This document shows, in pieces, positions 8,433 to 16,075 of a DNA stretch of 36,593 nucleotides. The DNA is taken from positions 1-36,593 of the forward strand of contig JARCRU010000081.1 in assembly GCA_029850535.1 (NCBI GenBank), given 5' to 3'. The notes under the pieces are model-generated. The model did not search any database. It had not been told where the DNA came from and worked only from the letters and a program-made list of their open reading frames with translations. The stretch's first letter is position 1. Each line of letters opens with the position of its first letter. Position numbers and translations under genes: made by a program. Origin of the DNA: Actinomycetota bacterium. Lineage in GTDB: Bacteria > Actinomycetota > Acidimicrobiia > Acidimicrobiales > RAAP-2.

Positions 8433-8912
8433 ATGAGAATTCGTCGCGCCGTCGAAGCTGACCTCGCGACCATCGGTGACTTCATTCGCGACCTCGCTCA
8501 CTACGAGCGGGCTCTCGAGTTCGCCCGAGCCACCAACGAGCAATTACGTCAAAGTTTCTTCGGCGAGTCTCCCCAGGTGTATTGCGACTTCGTCGAGACC
8601 GACGAGGGCGAGGTGGCTGGATTCGCCGTCTGGTTCTTGAATTACTCGACTTGGACGGGAACCCACGGGATCTATCTCGAGGACCTCTTCGTTCGCCTGG
8701 ATTTTCGCGGCCGCGGATTCGGTAAGGCACTACTTGTCCATCTCGCCCAGGAGTGTGTGGCGCGCGGTTACGCGCGACTTCAGTGGTCGGTACTTGATTG
8801 GAATACGCCCTCGATCGATTTCTACGTCTCCCTGGGCGCCGAGGCACAAGATGAATGGACCGTGTATCGCCTCAGTGGTCCCGCGCTCGAGCGCGTCGCC
8901 CTGGACAAGTAG
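8433..8912 (+). CDS. GNAT acetyltransferase, spermidine/spermine (diamine) acetyltransferase-like
   Basis: A 159-residue cytoplasmic GNAT enzyme closely matching the SSAT/thialysine acetyltransferase branch: IGDFIRDLAHYER, FLNYSTWTGTHGIYLEDLFV, acetyl-CoA loop RGRGFGKALL, ARLQWSVLDWN and PSIDFYVSLGAEAQDEWTVYRL. Family members acetylate primary amines of polyamines or thialysine. This fits loosely with the agmatinase about 5 kb downstream, which would make putrescine, but they are not in one operon. The ATG is 6 nt after a -10-like hexamer. Confidence 0.87.
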   Translation: MRIRRAVEADLATIGDFIRDLAHYERALEFARATNEQLRQSFFGESPQVYCDFVETDEGEVAGFAVWFLNYSTWTGTHGIYLEDLFVRLDFRGRGFGKALLVHLAQECVARGYARLQWSVLDWNTPSIDFYVSLGAEAQDEWTVYRLSGPALERVALDK

Positions 8913-8965
8913 TCGCGAGAGGTGCGAGAACCCACGGAGGCGCCATCGCGAGAGACAAATTCGGC

Positions 8966-8977
8966 AAGGATGGTGGT
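8966..8977 (+). promoter_or_regulatory. Possible leaderless -10 (AAGGAT-N6-GTG)
   Basis: AAGGAT (8966-8971) is followed by ggtggt and GTG 8978. It is weaker than the TAnnnT cases. AAGGA could instead be read as a ribosome site 7 nt from the start. Confidence 0.3.
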
Positions 8978-9748
8978 GTGAGGTCCCGTCCTAGTCACGT
9001 CATCTTTGATCTTGATGGGACGCTCTGTGACTCTTCGGCCGGAATTCTTTGGTCCTTTCACGCCACCCTGGACGCCCTGGGTCTGTCCGCGGACGAGGCA
9101 ACGTTGCGCCGTCTGATCGGGCCACCCCTGGGTGAGTCGTTCCGCATGCTCGGTGTCCACGAGGAGAAGATCGACGAGGTCGTAGGAATCTACCGGGATT
9201 TCTACGCCGAACGCGGGGTGTACGAGGCCCAACTCTACGAAGGAGTGGTCTCCACTCTGACGGCGTTGGCGGAACAGGGGGTCCGCCTCGCGGTGGCGAC
9301 CGCCAAGCGCGTCGACTTCGCTCACCAGATGCTCACCTCGCTCGGCGTCGCTCGATTCTTTGACCAGATCAGTGGAGCGAGCATGGATTTACGCGTCACG
9401 TCCAAGTTCGACATCATGTCGGCCGTTATCGCTCAGTGGGACTCCGTTCATGGCCCCGACGTATGGATGGTGGGCGATCGCCACTTCGACATGGTGGCCG
9501 CTCGCGCGCACGAAGTGAGCGCGGTAGGGGCATTGTGGGGTTTCGGTGGTGCGGAGGAGTTGCGTGACGCCGGTGCCCATTGGCTCGTGGCGCGTCCCCG
9601 TGAGCTGGTGCGAGAGGAGACCGAGGCAGGCTCGCCGGTCTGCATGCTCGAGGAAGTCTGTGATGCCTGCGGGCACGTGATGGGCAGTGGTCATCCCGCG
9701 TGGTGTCCTGGTCCCAGCGACCTGAGCGACACGGTTGCGCGTGGCTAG
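8978..9748 (+). CDS. HAD-superfamily phosphatase (phosphoglycolate phosphatase-like) with Cys-rich tail
   Basis: A 256-residue HAD hydrolase, subfamily with alpha-helical cap. Motif I is FDLDGTL with the nucleophile Asp; motif II is VATAKR (Thr); motif III Lys is in TSKFD; motif IV is VWMVGDRHFDM. It is probably a cytoplasmic phosphatase for a small sugar-phosphate or phosphoglycolate. The HAD core ends near residue 220 and is followed by an unusual tail with Cys222, CxxC at 228-231, a His in GSGHPAW and Cys243, which could bind a metal. GTG 8978 precedes the first core strand directly; the longer frame to 8855 overlaps the upstream gene. Confidence 0.87.
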   Translation: MRSRPSHVIFDLDGTLCDSSAGILWSFHATLDALGLSADEATLRRLIGPPLGESFRMLGVHEEKIDEVVGIYRDFYAERGVYEAQLYEGVVSTLTALAEQGVRLAVATAKRVDFAHQMLTSLGVARFFDQISGASMDLRVTSKFDIMSAVIAQWDSVHGPDVWMVGDRHFDMVAARAHEVSAVGALWGFGGAEELRDAGAHWLVARPRELVREETEAGSPVCMLEEVCDACGHVMGSGHPAWCPGPSDLSDTVARG

Positions 9749-9757
9749 AGTGACGAC
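9746..9757 (+). promoter_or_regulatory. Leaderless-type -10 (TAGAGT-N6-GTG) embedded in upstream stop codon
   Basis: TAGAGT (9746-9751) is followed by gacgac and GTG 9758. The TAG at 9746-9748 is also the stop codon of the HAD gene. Confidence 0.55.
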
Positions 9758-10171
9758 GTGGATTTGAAGCTCGAGTTGATCATCCTGCCCGTCAGCGACG
9801 TGGACGCGGCGAAGGACTTCTACGTGAACAAACTCGGATTCGCCGTGGAGATGGATCAACAGCTGGGACCCGAGTTTCGCGTCGCGCGTCTGATTCCGCC
9901 GGGCTCGCGCTGTGGCATCGCCATCGGCACGGGACTGAGTGACGCCGCCCCCGGATCGGCCAGCGGCATGCACCTCATGGTGCTCGATGCCGATGAGGTG
10001 GCGACGGAATTGAACAGTCAGGGTATCGCGTTCAACGGCCCCTACCACTTCATCGAGGGAATTCGAATTGACGGACCGCATCCCGCACGAGAGCCCTTCA
10101 ATACCTTCCTCGATTTCTGCGACCCCGACGGTAACACGTGGATCATCCAAGAAGTTCCAGCGGAGAACTAG
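9758..10171 (+). CDS. VOC-family protein (glyoxalase/bleomycin-resistance fold)
   Basis: A 137-residue VOC protein of the single-substrate-binding, bleomycin-resistance-like type: LELIILPVSDVDAAKDFYVNKLGF in module 1, then FRVARLIPPGSRCGIAIG, SASGMHLMVLDADEV opening module 2, and FLDFCDPDGNTWIIQE at the end. The first metal-ligand position is an Ile rather than His, so a classical His-His-Glu metal site is doubtful. The reaction is unknown. It follows the HAD gene by 9 bases with its own apparent leaderless start. Confidence 0.85.
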   Translation: MDLKLELIILPVSDVDAAKDFYVNKLGFAVEMDQQLGPEFRVARLIPPGSRCGIAIGTGLSDAAPGSASGMHLMVLDADEVATELNSQGIAFNGPYHFIEGIRIDGPHPAREPFNTFLDFCDPDGNTWIIQEVPAEN

Positions 10172-10205
10172 CAGATAGTTCGAGTCCCGCGACGGGCGTC
10201 CACGG

Positions 10206-10236
10206 TACGATGGATGGTCCGAGAGCAGTGAGAGGG
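10206..10236 (+). promoter_or_regulatory. -10 and ribosome site for the CLC gene
   Basis: TACGAT at 10206-10211 is a -10-like hexamer; with GAGAGGG at 10230-10236 just before ATG 10239 it suggests a conventional leadered mRNA, in contrast to its neighbours. Confidence 0.35.
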
Positions 10237-10238
10237 CT

Positions 10239-11615
10239 ATGGCACGCAAGAGCGGCGGAGAGAGTGAACGCCAGCGGGTACCGCAACCACTGATCAAGAG
10301 GCGCATCGCCTCGGGGCGTGGCGCGATGGAACAACCTAACGCCACCCACGACGGGGAAGCGGCCTTGACCCCGGTGTTCTGGGTCGCCATCGTTTTGACC
10401 GGCATTGCCACTGGACTCTTCGGGGCGGGGTTGATGTCGTTGCTGCAATACGTTGAGAAACTCGCGTTCTCCTACAACGGGGGCAGTTACCAAGCTGCCG
10501 TCGCCACCACGTCGAACCTGCACCGGCTGACGATGCTCGTGCTCGCGGGTTTCATCGGGGCCGTGGGGTGGTACCTGGTGCGTCGCTACTTGAAGAAGGA
10601 GAAGGCCGAGATCGACGACGCCTTGTGGAACGGCGACGGCGAGATTGGCCTGCGTCGTAGCCTCGCGACCTCGGTGATCTCCGAAATCGTCATCGGCATG
10701 GGTGCTTCCATTGGGCGTGAGGCCGCCCCCAAATTGATGGGGGGAGCTTCGGCCAGTGTGCTCTCGCACTGGTTTCGCCTCTCGAGCGCGCAGAAGCGAC
10801 TCCTCGTCGCGTGCGGCGGCGGCGCGGGTCTGGCAGCGGTCTACAACGTCCCCCTCGGTGGTGCCATCTTTACCGCGGAGGTCATGCTGGGGAGTCTCGC
10901 TCTGCCCACGGCGCTGACGGCGCTGGCCTGTACCCTGGTGGCCACCATGACCGCCTGGCTCTTCTTGCCCAGTCGTGCGACCTATATCGACGTTCCGAAC
11001 TATCACTTGAGCGGATCGATCATGGTGTGGTCACTTTTGGCCGGTATCGTCATCGGGTTCCTCGCGGTGGGCTACGTGCGCCTGCTGGGTTGGGTGTCGG
11101 CGACTCGGTCCAAGGGTTTCTCCGTCTTCTGGCAGATGCCCCTGGCCTTTGCGGTGGTGGGGTTGCTGGGTTTTAAGTACCCGCAACTCTTCGGCAACGG
11201 TAAGGACATGGCCCACGACGCGTTCGTGGGAGTGGGGAGCATCGGGCTCTTGTTCGCGCTCTTCGCCTTAAAGCCTTTGGTCACCACGTTGACCGTGGCC
11301 AGCGGGGCGTCCGGGGGTGTCTTCACCCCGTTCATGGCGACGGGCGCGGTCCTGGGCGGATTCCTCGGGGCCGCCTGGATTCACGTCTGGCCCGGCTCAC
11401 CGGTGGGGGCCTTCGCCCTCATTGGGGCGGCGGCCATGATCGGCGCCGCGATGCAGGCCCCCTTGGCTGGTCTGGTGTTGGTGATCGAGCTCACCCATAC
11501 GGGCTTCAATCTCATGATTCCCATGATGATCGCCACGGCGATCGCCACTTTGATCGTGCGACACATCGACGGGTACTCCATCTACTCGGCGCGACTCCCG
11601 GGTCACGGCGAATGA
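10239..11615 (+). CDS. CLC-family chloride channel or Cl-/H+ antiporter
   Basis: A 458-residue membrane protein with the CLC fold. Visible landmarks are GASIGREAAPKLMGG, carrying the gating Glu in GREAAP where the commoner form is GREGP, the AVYNVPLGGAIFTAEV helix, KPLVTTLTVASGASGGVFTPFMATGA (the GxFxP chloride-binding motif) and GAAAMIGAAMQAPLAGLVLVIE. The usual GSGIP motif is not recognisable; the matching region reads NGDGEIGLRRSLA. A cytosolic N-terminal tail of about 45 residues precedes TM1, and an internal ATG at 10326 could shorten it. No CBS domains follow. The stop overlaps the next start as ATGA, so it is coupled to the double-GNAT gene. Confidence 0.9.
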   Translation: MARKSGGESERQRVPQPLIKRRIASGRGAMEQPNATHDGEAALTPVFWVAIVLTGIATGLFGAGLMSLLQYVEKLAFSYNGGSYQAAVATTSNLHRLTMLVLAGFIGAVGWYLVRRYLKKEKAEIDDALWNGDGEIGLRRSLATSVISEIVIGMGASIGREAAPKLMGGASASVLSHWFRLSSAQKRLLVACGGGAGLAAVYNVPLGGAIFTAEVMLGSLALPTALTALACTLVATMTAWLFLPSRATYIDVPNYHLSGSIMVWSLLAGIVIGFLAVGYVRLLGWVSATRSKGFSVFWQMPLAFAVVGLLGFKYPQLFGNGKDMAHDAFVGVGSIGLLFALFALKPLVTTLTVASGASGGVFTPFMATGAVLGGFLGAAWIHVWPGSPVGAFALIGAAAMIGAAMQAPLAGLVLVIELTHTGFNLMIPMMIATAIATLIVRHIDGYSIYSARLPGHGE

Positions 11616-12556
11616 GTAGCGATCTCGTGCGCGTGCGACCTGGGCTCGCTCGTGATGCGTCGAAACTACGCTCCATCCGTCTCGAGGCGCTCGCCGATAC
11701 CCCCGACGCCTACGGCGAGACGTACGCTGAATGTGCCGCGTGGGACGATGAGGTGTGGACTCGCAAGGCCGAGGAATGGAATTTCTACTTGGCCGAAATC
11801 AATGGGCGGGTCGTGGGGATGGCGCGCGGCGAGTCGCACAACACTCGAAGCGACATCCGATTCTTGTTCGCCATGTACGTCGCGCCTTCGGCGCGGGGCA
11901 CCGATGTGGCGCGCCGCTTAGTTGATGCGGTGAGTGCGTGGGCGCGCGTGCAAGGGGTGAACAGCCTCTACCTCTACGTCTCGAACGCGGTACCGCGAGC
12001 GCGGGCGTTTTACGCGAAGGTGGGTTTCGTCGCTACGGGCTCCTCGCTGTCGATGCACCGCGACGAGTCACTGGTGTGCGACGAAATGTGCCGCGACCTG
12101 GAAGAATTTTCCTTCCGCGTTCGCGCGGTTGAGGCCTCGCAACTCTACGACCTGCGTCGACGAGTCTTGCGTGACGGCGACCCCACCGTCGACGTGGTCA
12201 ACCCGGGCGACGGGCTCGTCACCACGAGGCACTTCGGTGGATTCCTCGGTGAACGCCCGGTGGTGAGCGCTTCGTTCTACGAGGTGGAGGCCCCCTTCGC
12301 CCCCGGGGAGCGGGCGTATCAGTTGCGCTACATGGCGACGGACTTCGATGTTCAGGGCCGCGGTCTGGGCGCGCAACTGCTGGAGCGTGCACTCGAGGAA
12401 CTCCCGCGAGGCGATGTGGGCAGGGTTTGGGCCAATGCCCGCACGTCGGCCCAGGCCTTTTACGAGGCGAATGGCTGGCGCGTGGTGCCCAATTCCTTAT
12501 TCGTCAGCCAGGAAACCGGTATCGACCACGTGGTGATCCAGATTCCGCTGGTCTAG
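11612..12556 (+). CDS. Tandem double-GNAT acetyltransferase
   Basis: A 314-residue protein with two GNAT domains. Domain 1 (about 1-165) has LRSIRLEALADTPDAYGETY, MYVAPSARGTDVARRLVDAV as the acetyl-CoA loop and ARAFYAKVGFVATG. Domain 2 (about 170-314) resembles the ElaA/YitI branch, with LRRRVLRDG, YQLRYMATDFDVQGRGLGAQLLERAL and VWANARTSAQAFYEANGW. Size and architecture recall mycothiol synthase MshD, but domain 2 does not look like MshD to me, so I make no such call. The ATG overlaps the CLC stop (ATGA), implying coupled translation. Substrate unknown. Confidence 0.85.
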   Translation: MSSDLVRVRPGLARDASKLRSIRLEALADTPDAYGETYAECAAWDDEVWTRKAEEWNFYLAEINGRVVGMARGESHNTRSDIRFLFAMYVAPSARGTDVARRLVDAVSAWARVQGVNSLYLYVSNAVPRARAFYAKVGFVATGSSLSMHRDESLVCDEMCRDLEEFSFRVRAVEASQLYDLRRRVLRDGDPTVDVVNPGDGLVTTRHFGGFLGERPVVSASFYEVEAPFAPGERAYQLRYMATDFDVQGRGLGAQLLERALEELPRGDVGRVWANARTSAQAFYEANGWRVVPNSLFVSQETGIDHVVIQIPLV

Positions 12557-12575
12557 ATTTCTCACATTCATTGAC

Positions 12576-12588
12576 TAACGTTGTAGCC
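12576..12588 (+). promoter_or_regulatory. Leaderless-type -10 (TAACGT-N7-ATG)
   Basis: TAACGT (12576-12581) is followed by 7 bases and ATG 12589. The in-frame extension upstream to 12427 overlaps the GNAT gene and is not used. Confidence 0.45.
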
Positions 12589-13608
12589 ATGCGCAATCAA
12601 CTTCGTTACATCATCGCTGCCGTCGTTGTCGTGGTCGGCATCGTCGTCATCGTCGCCACCCAGGGTTCGTCAAAGAAGTCCGCATCGAGCACCACGACGA
12701 CGGCGGCGGCGGCCAAACCGGCGGCGGCGGTCGCCCCCCTGAGCGGTCTGCCCGACCCGACGGGTGTCGCACGTAAGCGATCGGCGCTCGTCATCAAGAT
12801 CGAAGACGACACCAACTCGCTGCCGCAATGGGGCGTCGACCAGGCCGACGTCGTCTACGAGGAGATCATCAATGGCGGGATCCCGCGCCTCGCAGCCGTC
12901 TTCAACCAGAACGCCCCCGCCCGGGTCGGACCGATTCGTTCCGTTCGTCCCACTGACACCCAGATCGTCTTTCCCATCGGTGGGATCTTCGCCTACTCCG
13001 GAGGCGCGCCCTACGCGATCGCGTCGATCTCGACCGCACCGGTGAAGCAGGTGGACGAGTCGAGCGCCGGGGCCGCGATGTTTCGCGATCCGAGTCGCTC
13101 CGCGCCCTACAACCTCTTTGGCAACGCGGCCCAGCTGTTCGCCCTGGGTGGCGGCGCGCCCGTTCCCCCCACGCCCCTCTTCCAGTACCGTTCTCCGGGC
13201 CAAGTCGTCGTGGGGACCACGGTCAGTAAGTTCGTGGTGAATTTTCCGAGTATCTATCCCATGACCTGGACCTGGAACGCCACGACCAATTCCTGGGACC
13301 GCTCGACGCAATTCGCGGGTCCCGACTACACGGGAAATCACGTGAGGGAGTCCCCCAAGAACGTGATCGTCAATTACGTGAACTACGTCAATGGCGTGGG
13401 GGCGTTCACCTCGTACGCCAACCTGCAAAGCGGCGGTGTCGCCGAGGTCTTCACCGATGGCAAGGAGATCGTGGGGACGTGGGCGCGCCATTCGAAGAGT
13501 TCACCGATCCAGTACCTCGACGCCAAGGGCAAGGCCATTCGCTTGACCCCGGGACAGACGTGGGTGGAGCTGCTGAATAATGGTGCCCCCGTCACCGTGA
13601 CCCACTAA
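12589..13608 (+). CDS. DUF3048 (YerB-like) membrane-anchored extracytoplasmic protein
   Basis: A 339-residue protein with a short charged N-terminus, one strongly hydrophobic segment (about 6-25), a low-complexity Ser/Thr/Ala linker (about 27-50) and then a full DUF3048 region. Family marks are PLSGLPDP, ALVIKIEDDTNSLPQWGVDQADVVYEE, GGIPRLAAVFNQ, VGPIRSVRPTD and, near the end, LTPGQTWVELLNN. No lipobox Cys is seen, so it is likely anchored by the N-terminal helix rather than lipid. The family is found in Firmicutes and Actinomycetota and its role is unknown. Agmatinase follows after 9 bases. Confidence 0.85.
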   Translation: MRNQLRYIIAAVVVVVGIVVIVATQGSSKKSASSTTTTAAAAKPAAAVAPLSGLPDPTGVARKRSALVIKIEDDTNSLPQWGVDQADVVYEEIINGGIPRLAAVFNQNAPARVGPIRSVRPTDTQIVFPIGGIFAYSGGAPYAIASISTAPVKQVDESSAGAAMFRDPSRSAPYNLFGNAAQLFALGGGAPVPPTPLFQYRSPGQVVVGTTVSKFVVNFPSIYPMTWTWNATTNSWDRSTQFAGPDYTGNHVRESPKNVIVNYVNYVNGVGAFTSYANLQSGGVAEVFTDGKEIVGTWARHSKSSPIQYLDAKGKAIRLTPGQTWVELLNNGAPVTVTH

Positions 13609-13617
13609 GGAGTAGCC

Positions 13618-14637
13618 GTGCGCCTGGGGAATATGTACGGTCCTGATCACACGTTCCTCGGGGTACCGAGCGCCGACCCCGACGTCGCCGAACAGTGGGC
13701 GAACGCGGGCGCGGTGATCCTCGGCGCCCCCTTCGACGGGGGCACGTCGTATCGGGCCGGGTGCCGGTTCGGTCCTCAGGCGATGCGCGCGGCGGACTAC
13801 TTGCCCCACGATGGTTCACGGCCCAGTCTGGCCCTGGGGGTGGACGCTCTGCTCGACCTGGGGGTCGTGGACCTGGGTGACGTGGAGATGTACTCCGGCG
13901 ACGTCGAACGCTCCTTGGCGGCGCTGGAGTCGCGGGTCGCGCAAATCGCCGCCGCCGACGTGGTGCCCATCATTTTGGGAGGGGACCACACCATTGCGTT
14001 GCCCGACGTGACGGGCGTCGCGCGCCACGTCGGTTGGGGGCGGGTGGCGGTCATCCACTTCGACGCCCACGCCGACACCGGCGACTCGCAGTTCGGCTCC
14101 CTCTACGGACACGGTACGCCGATGCGCAGACTCATCGAGTCTGGTGCGTGCCGGGGGGACCGCTTCTTGCAGATTGGATTACGGGGTTACTGGCCCGAGC
14201 CCGCGACCCTGGAGTGGATGGCGCAACAGGGCATGCGATCCTTTGAGATGGCCGAGGTGGTGGCACGGGGCCTCGACGCCGTCCTCGACGAGGCGTTCAC
14301 CATCGCCACCGACGACTGCGACGCGGTCTTTCTCTCGGTCGACGTCGACGTGGTGGACCCGGGATCCGCGCCTGGAACCGGTACTCCGGAGCCCGGAGGA
14401 CTCACCAGTCGCCAGTTGCTCGACGCCGTGCGACGCATCGCCATGGACCTCACCCTGGCCGGGGTCGACGTGGTGGAGGTTTCGCCGCCCTACGACCACG
14501 CCGACATCACCTCCTACCTCGGCAATCGCGTGGTGCTCGAGGCCCTGGGAGGCATGGCGTGGCGGGCCAAGAAGGGTCGCGGAGACGATGTGCGTCACCC
14601 CAGCGACCCACTCTTGGGTGAGGTGCGCGTTAACTGA
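13618..14637 (+). CDS. speB: Agmatinase / ureohydrolase family enzyme
   Basis: A 339-residue cytoplasmic ureohydrolase that hydrolyses a guanidino compound to urea and an amine, most often agmatine to putrescine. The Mn-binding residues are all present: GGDHT (His124), FDAHAD (Asp149, His151, Asp153) and SVDVDVVDP (Asp242, Asp244), followed by APGTGTPEPGG and VEVSPPYDHAD. The HGTPMRRLIESG loop also occurs in guanidinobutyrases, so agmatine is not certain. GTG 13618 has AAGGAG (13607-13612) beginning within the stop region of the DUF3048 gene, so the two are probably co-transcribed. It is convergent with the decarboxylase gene and overlaps it by 8 bases. Confidence 0.88.
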   Translation: MRLGNMYGPDHTFLGVPSADPDVAEQWANAGAVILGAPFDGGTSYRAGCRFGPQAMRAADYLPHDGSRPSLALGVDALLDLGVVDLGDVEMYSGDVERSLAALESRVAQIAAADVVPIILGGDHTIALPDVTGVARHVGWGRVAVIHFDAHADTGDSQFGSLYGHGTPMRRLIESGACRGDRFLQIGLRGYWPEPATLEWMAQQGMRSFEMAEVVARGLDAVLDEAFTIATDDCDAVFLSVDVDVVDPGSAPGTGTPEPGGLTSRQLLDAVRRIAMDLTLAGVDVVEVSPPYDHADITSYLGNRVVLEALGGMAWRAKKGRGDDVRHPSDPLLGEVRVN

Positions 14638-15994
14638 ACATCGAATCCAGGATCTGACCGACCAAATCCTCGGTCGTGTCGGGGTGCAAGAAGGCGAAGC
14701 GCGCGACCATCTCGCCTTCCCAACGAGTGGGAGTGACGAAGGCGATCTGTTCGCGCAACAAGGTCTCGCTCCATTCGAGGTACTGCTCCTCGCTCCAACC
14801 GACGCGACGAAAGAGGACGATCGACAAGCTCGCTGGTCGCACGAGCTCGAGCCCGTCACGAGACTCGATGAGGGTCGCCGTGCGGTGCGCGAGGTCGATT
14901 GCCACCTGGGTGGCACTCTCGTAGGCGCTCACGCCGTAGGTCACCAGAGAGAACCAGAACGGGAGTCCGCGAGCACGCCGCGAGAGGTGGATGGCGAAGT
15001 CCGACGGATTCCAGTCGTAGTGGTCCTCGTCACCACCGTGCAGGACGTCGAGGTAGCCCGCCTGCTGGGCGAGGAAGTGGCGTGCCGTCGAGGGGTCACG
15101 GTAGATCAGGGCGCAGCAGTCGAGGGGGCCGAAGAGCCACTTGTGGGGGTCGACGATGAAACTGTCGGCGTGGCGGATTCCCGAGAGGAGTTCGCGATCC
15201 GACGAGAAGAGGGCACCGCCACCGTAGGCACCATCGACGTGGAACCAGAGGTCATTCTCTCGTGCGAAGCTACCCAATCCCTCGAGGTCGTCAATGATGC
15301 CGGCGTTGGTGGTACCTGAGGTGGCGACGACGCCGATCACGGTCTCGGGATGCGGGTCCGCGGCGAGTGCCTTCTCCAGATTGACTCGCGTGAAGCGGTG
15401 GTCGTCGGGTTCGACGAGTAGTGGCTCGATTCCTAGGACGTGCAGCGCCTTGCCAATACTCGAGTGCGCGTCGGCGGAGATGGCGAAGCGCAGTTCGTGG
15501 GGCGCCAGGTCGGGGCGTCGGGTGCGTCCCACGTCGCGTCCCACCGTCAACGCCGAGAGGTTGCCGCTCGATCCACCCGAGACGAAGGCGCCGCCGGATC
15601 CACGGGGCATTCCCGCGCGCGCGGCCAGGAACTCCAGCGCCTGATTCTCGGCCACGACCACGCCGGCCGACTCGAGCCAGCTGGTCCCGTTGAGTCCCGA
15701 ACAAGCGACCACCATGTCGAAGAGCAAGGAGTTCTTGGTGGGCGCATTGGGAATGAAGGCGAGGAACCTCGGTGAATCGATCGAAATCACGTGCTCGGCC
15801 AGATGGTCCCGGAAGAACTCGAGCGTCTCCTCGGCACTACGACCCTCGGCGGTGATCAACCCCTCGAGATTGGGGAGCGGAATCGGTGAGTGCATGCCGA
15901 AATCGAGGGGAGCGTCGTGCTCGATGCGATCGCGGCAGTACTCGAATATCGCATTGGTGAACGCTTCGTCGTAGGCGAACATCGGGTGCCTCAT
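14630..15994 (-). CDS. PLP-dependent group II amino acid decarboxylase
   Basis: A 454-residue fold-type I PLP enzyme of the aromatic-amino-acid/glutamate/histidine decarboxylase group. The Schiff-base lysine is Lys285 in VDPHKWLF; HVDGAYGGG (252-260) carries the PLP-binding Asp; SGGSSGNLSAL (139-149) binds phosphate; SADAHSSIGKA holds the stacking His. The substrate cannot be read from sequence. Because it lies tail-to-tail with agmatinase, arginine to agmatine is tempting, but group II enzymes usually take aromatic acids, glutamate or diaminobutyrate. ATG 15994 has GAAAGG (16007-16002) at a good distance and TACGAT (16028-16023) as -10; promoters for this gene and pheA are back to back. Confidence 0.87.
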   Translation of the reverse strand: MRHPMFAYDEAFTNAIFEYCRDRIEHDAPLDFGMHSPIPLPNLEGLITAEGRSAEETLEFFRDHLAEHVISIDSPRFLAFIPNAPTKNSLLFDMVVACSGLNGTSWLESAGVVVAENQALEFLAARAGMPRGSGGAFVSGGSSGNLSALTVGRDVGRTRRPDLAPHELRFAISADAHSSIGKALHVLGIEPLLVEPDDHRFTRVNLEKALAADPHPETVIGVVATSGTTNAGIIDDLEGLGSFARENDLWFHVDGAYGGGALFSSDRELLSGIRHADSFIVDPHKWLFGPLDCCALIYRDPSTARHFLAQQAGYLDVLHGGDEDHYDWNPSDFAIHLSRRARGLPFWFSLVTYGVSAYESATQVAIDLAHRTATLIESRDGLELVRPASLSIVLFRRVGWSEEQYLEWSETLLREQIAFVTPTRWEGEMVARFAFLHPDTTEDLVGQILDSMFS

Positions 15995-16022
15995 TGCACA
16001 ACCTTTCGTTAGGGCTCAAACT

Positions 16023-16028
16023 ATCGTA
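16023..16028 (-). promoter_or_regulatory. -10-like TACGAT for the decarboxylase gene
   Basis: TACGAT reads on the minus strand at 16028-16023, about 29 nt before ATG 15994, with GAAAGG at 16007-16002 as ribosome site: a leadered promoter back to back with the pheA promoter. Confidence 0.4.
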
Positions 16029-16063
16029 GAAGGTGGCGCTCCAGACATATCACAGGGGCCAAC

Positions 16064-16075
16064 TATCATCGACCC
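16064..16075 (+). promoter_or_regulatory. Leaderless-type -10 (TATCAT-N6-ATG) for pheA
   Basis: TATCAT (16064-16069), a good match to TATAAT, is followed by cgaccc and ATG 16076 with no ribosome site between. Confidence 0.65.

Noticed and set aside
9389..10411. Long open frame of 340 codons on the minus strand across the HAD and VOC genes.
   Set aside because: Low-complexity His/Arg/Gly-rich translation antisense to two clear genes; a by-product of high GC.
11612..12556. Naming the double-GNAT protein mshD (mycothiol synthase).
   Set aside because: Same architecture and length, but the second domain matches an ElaA/YitI-like pattern rather than MshD.
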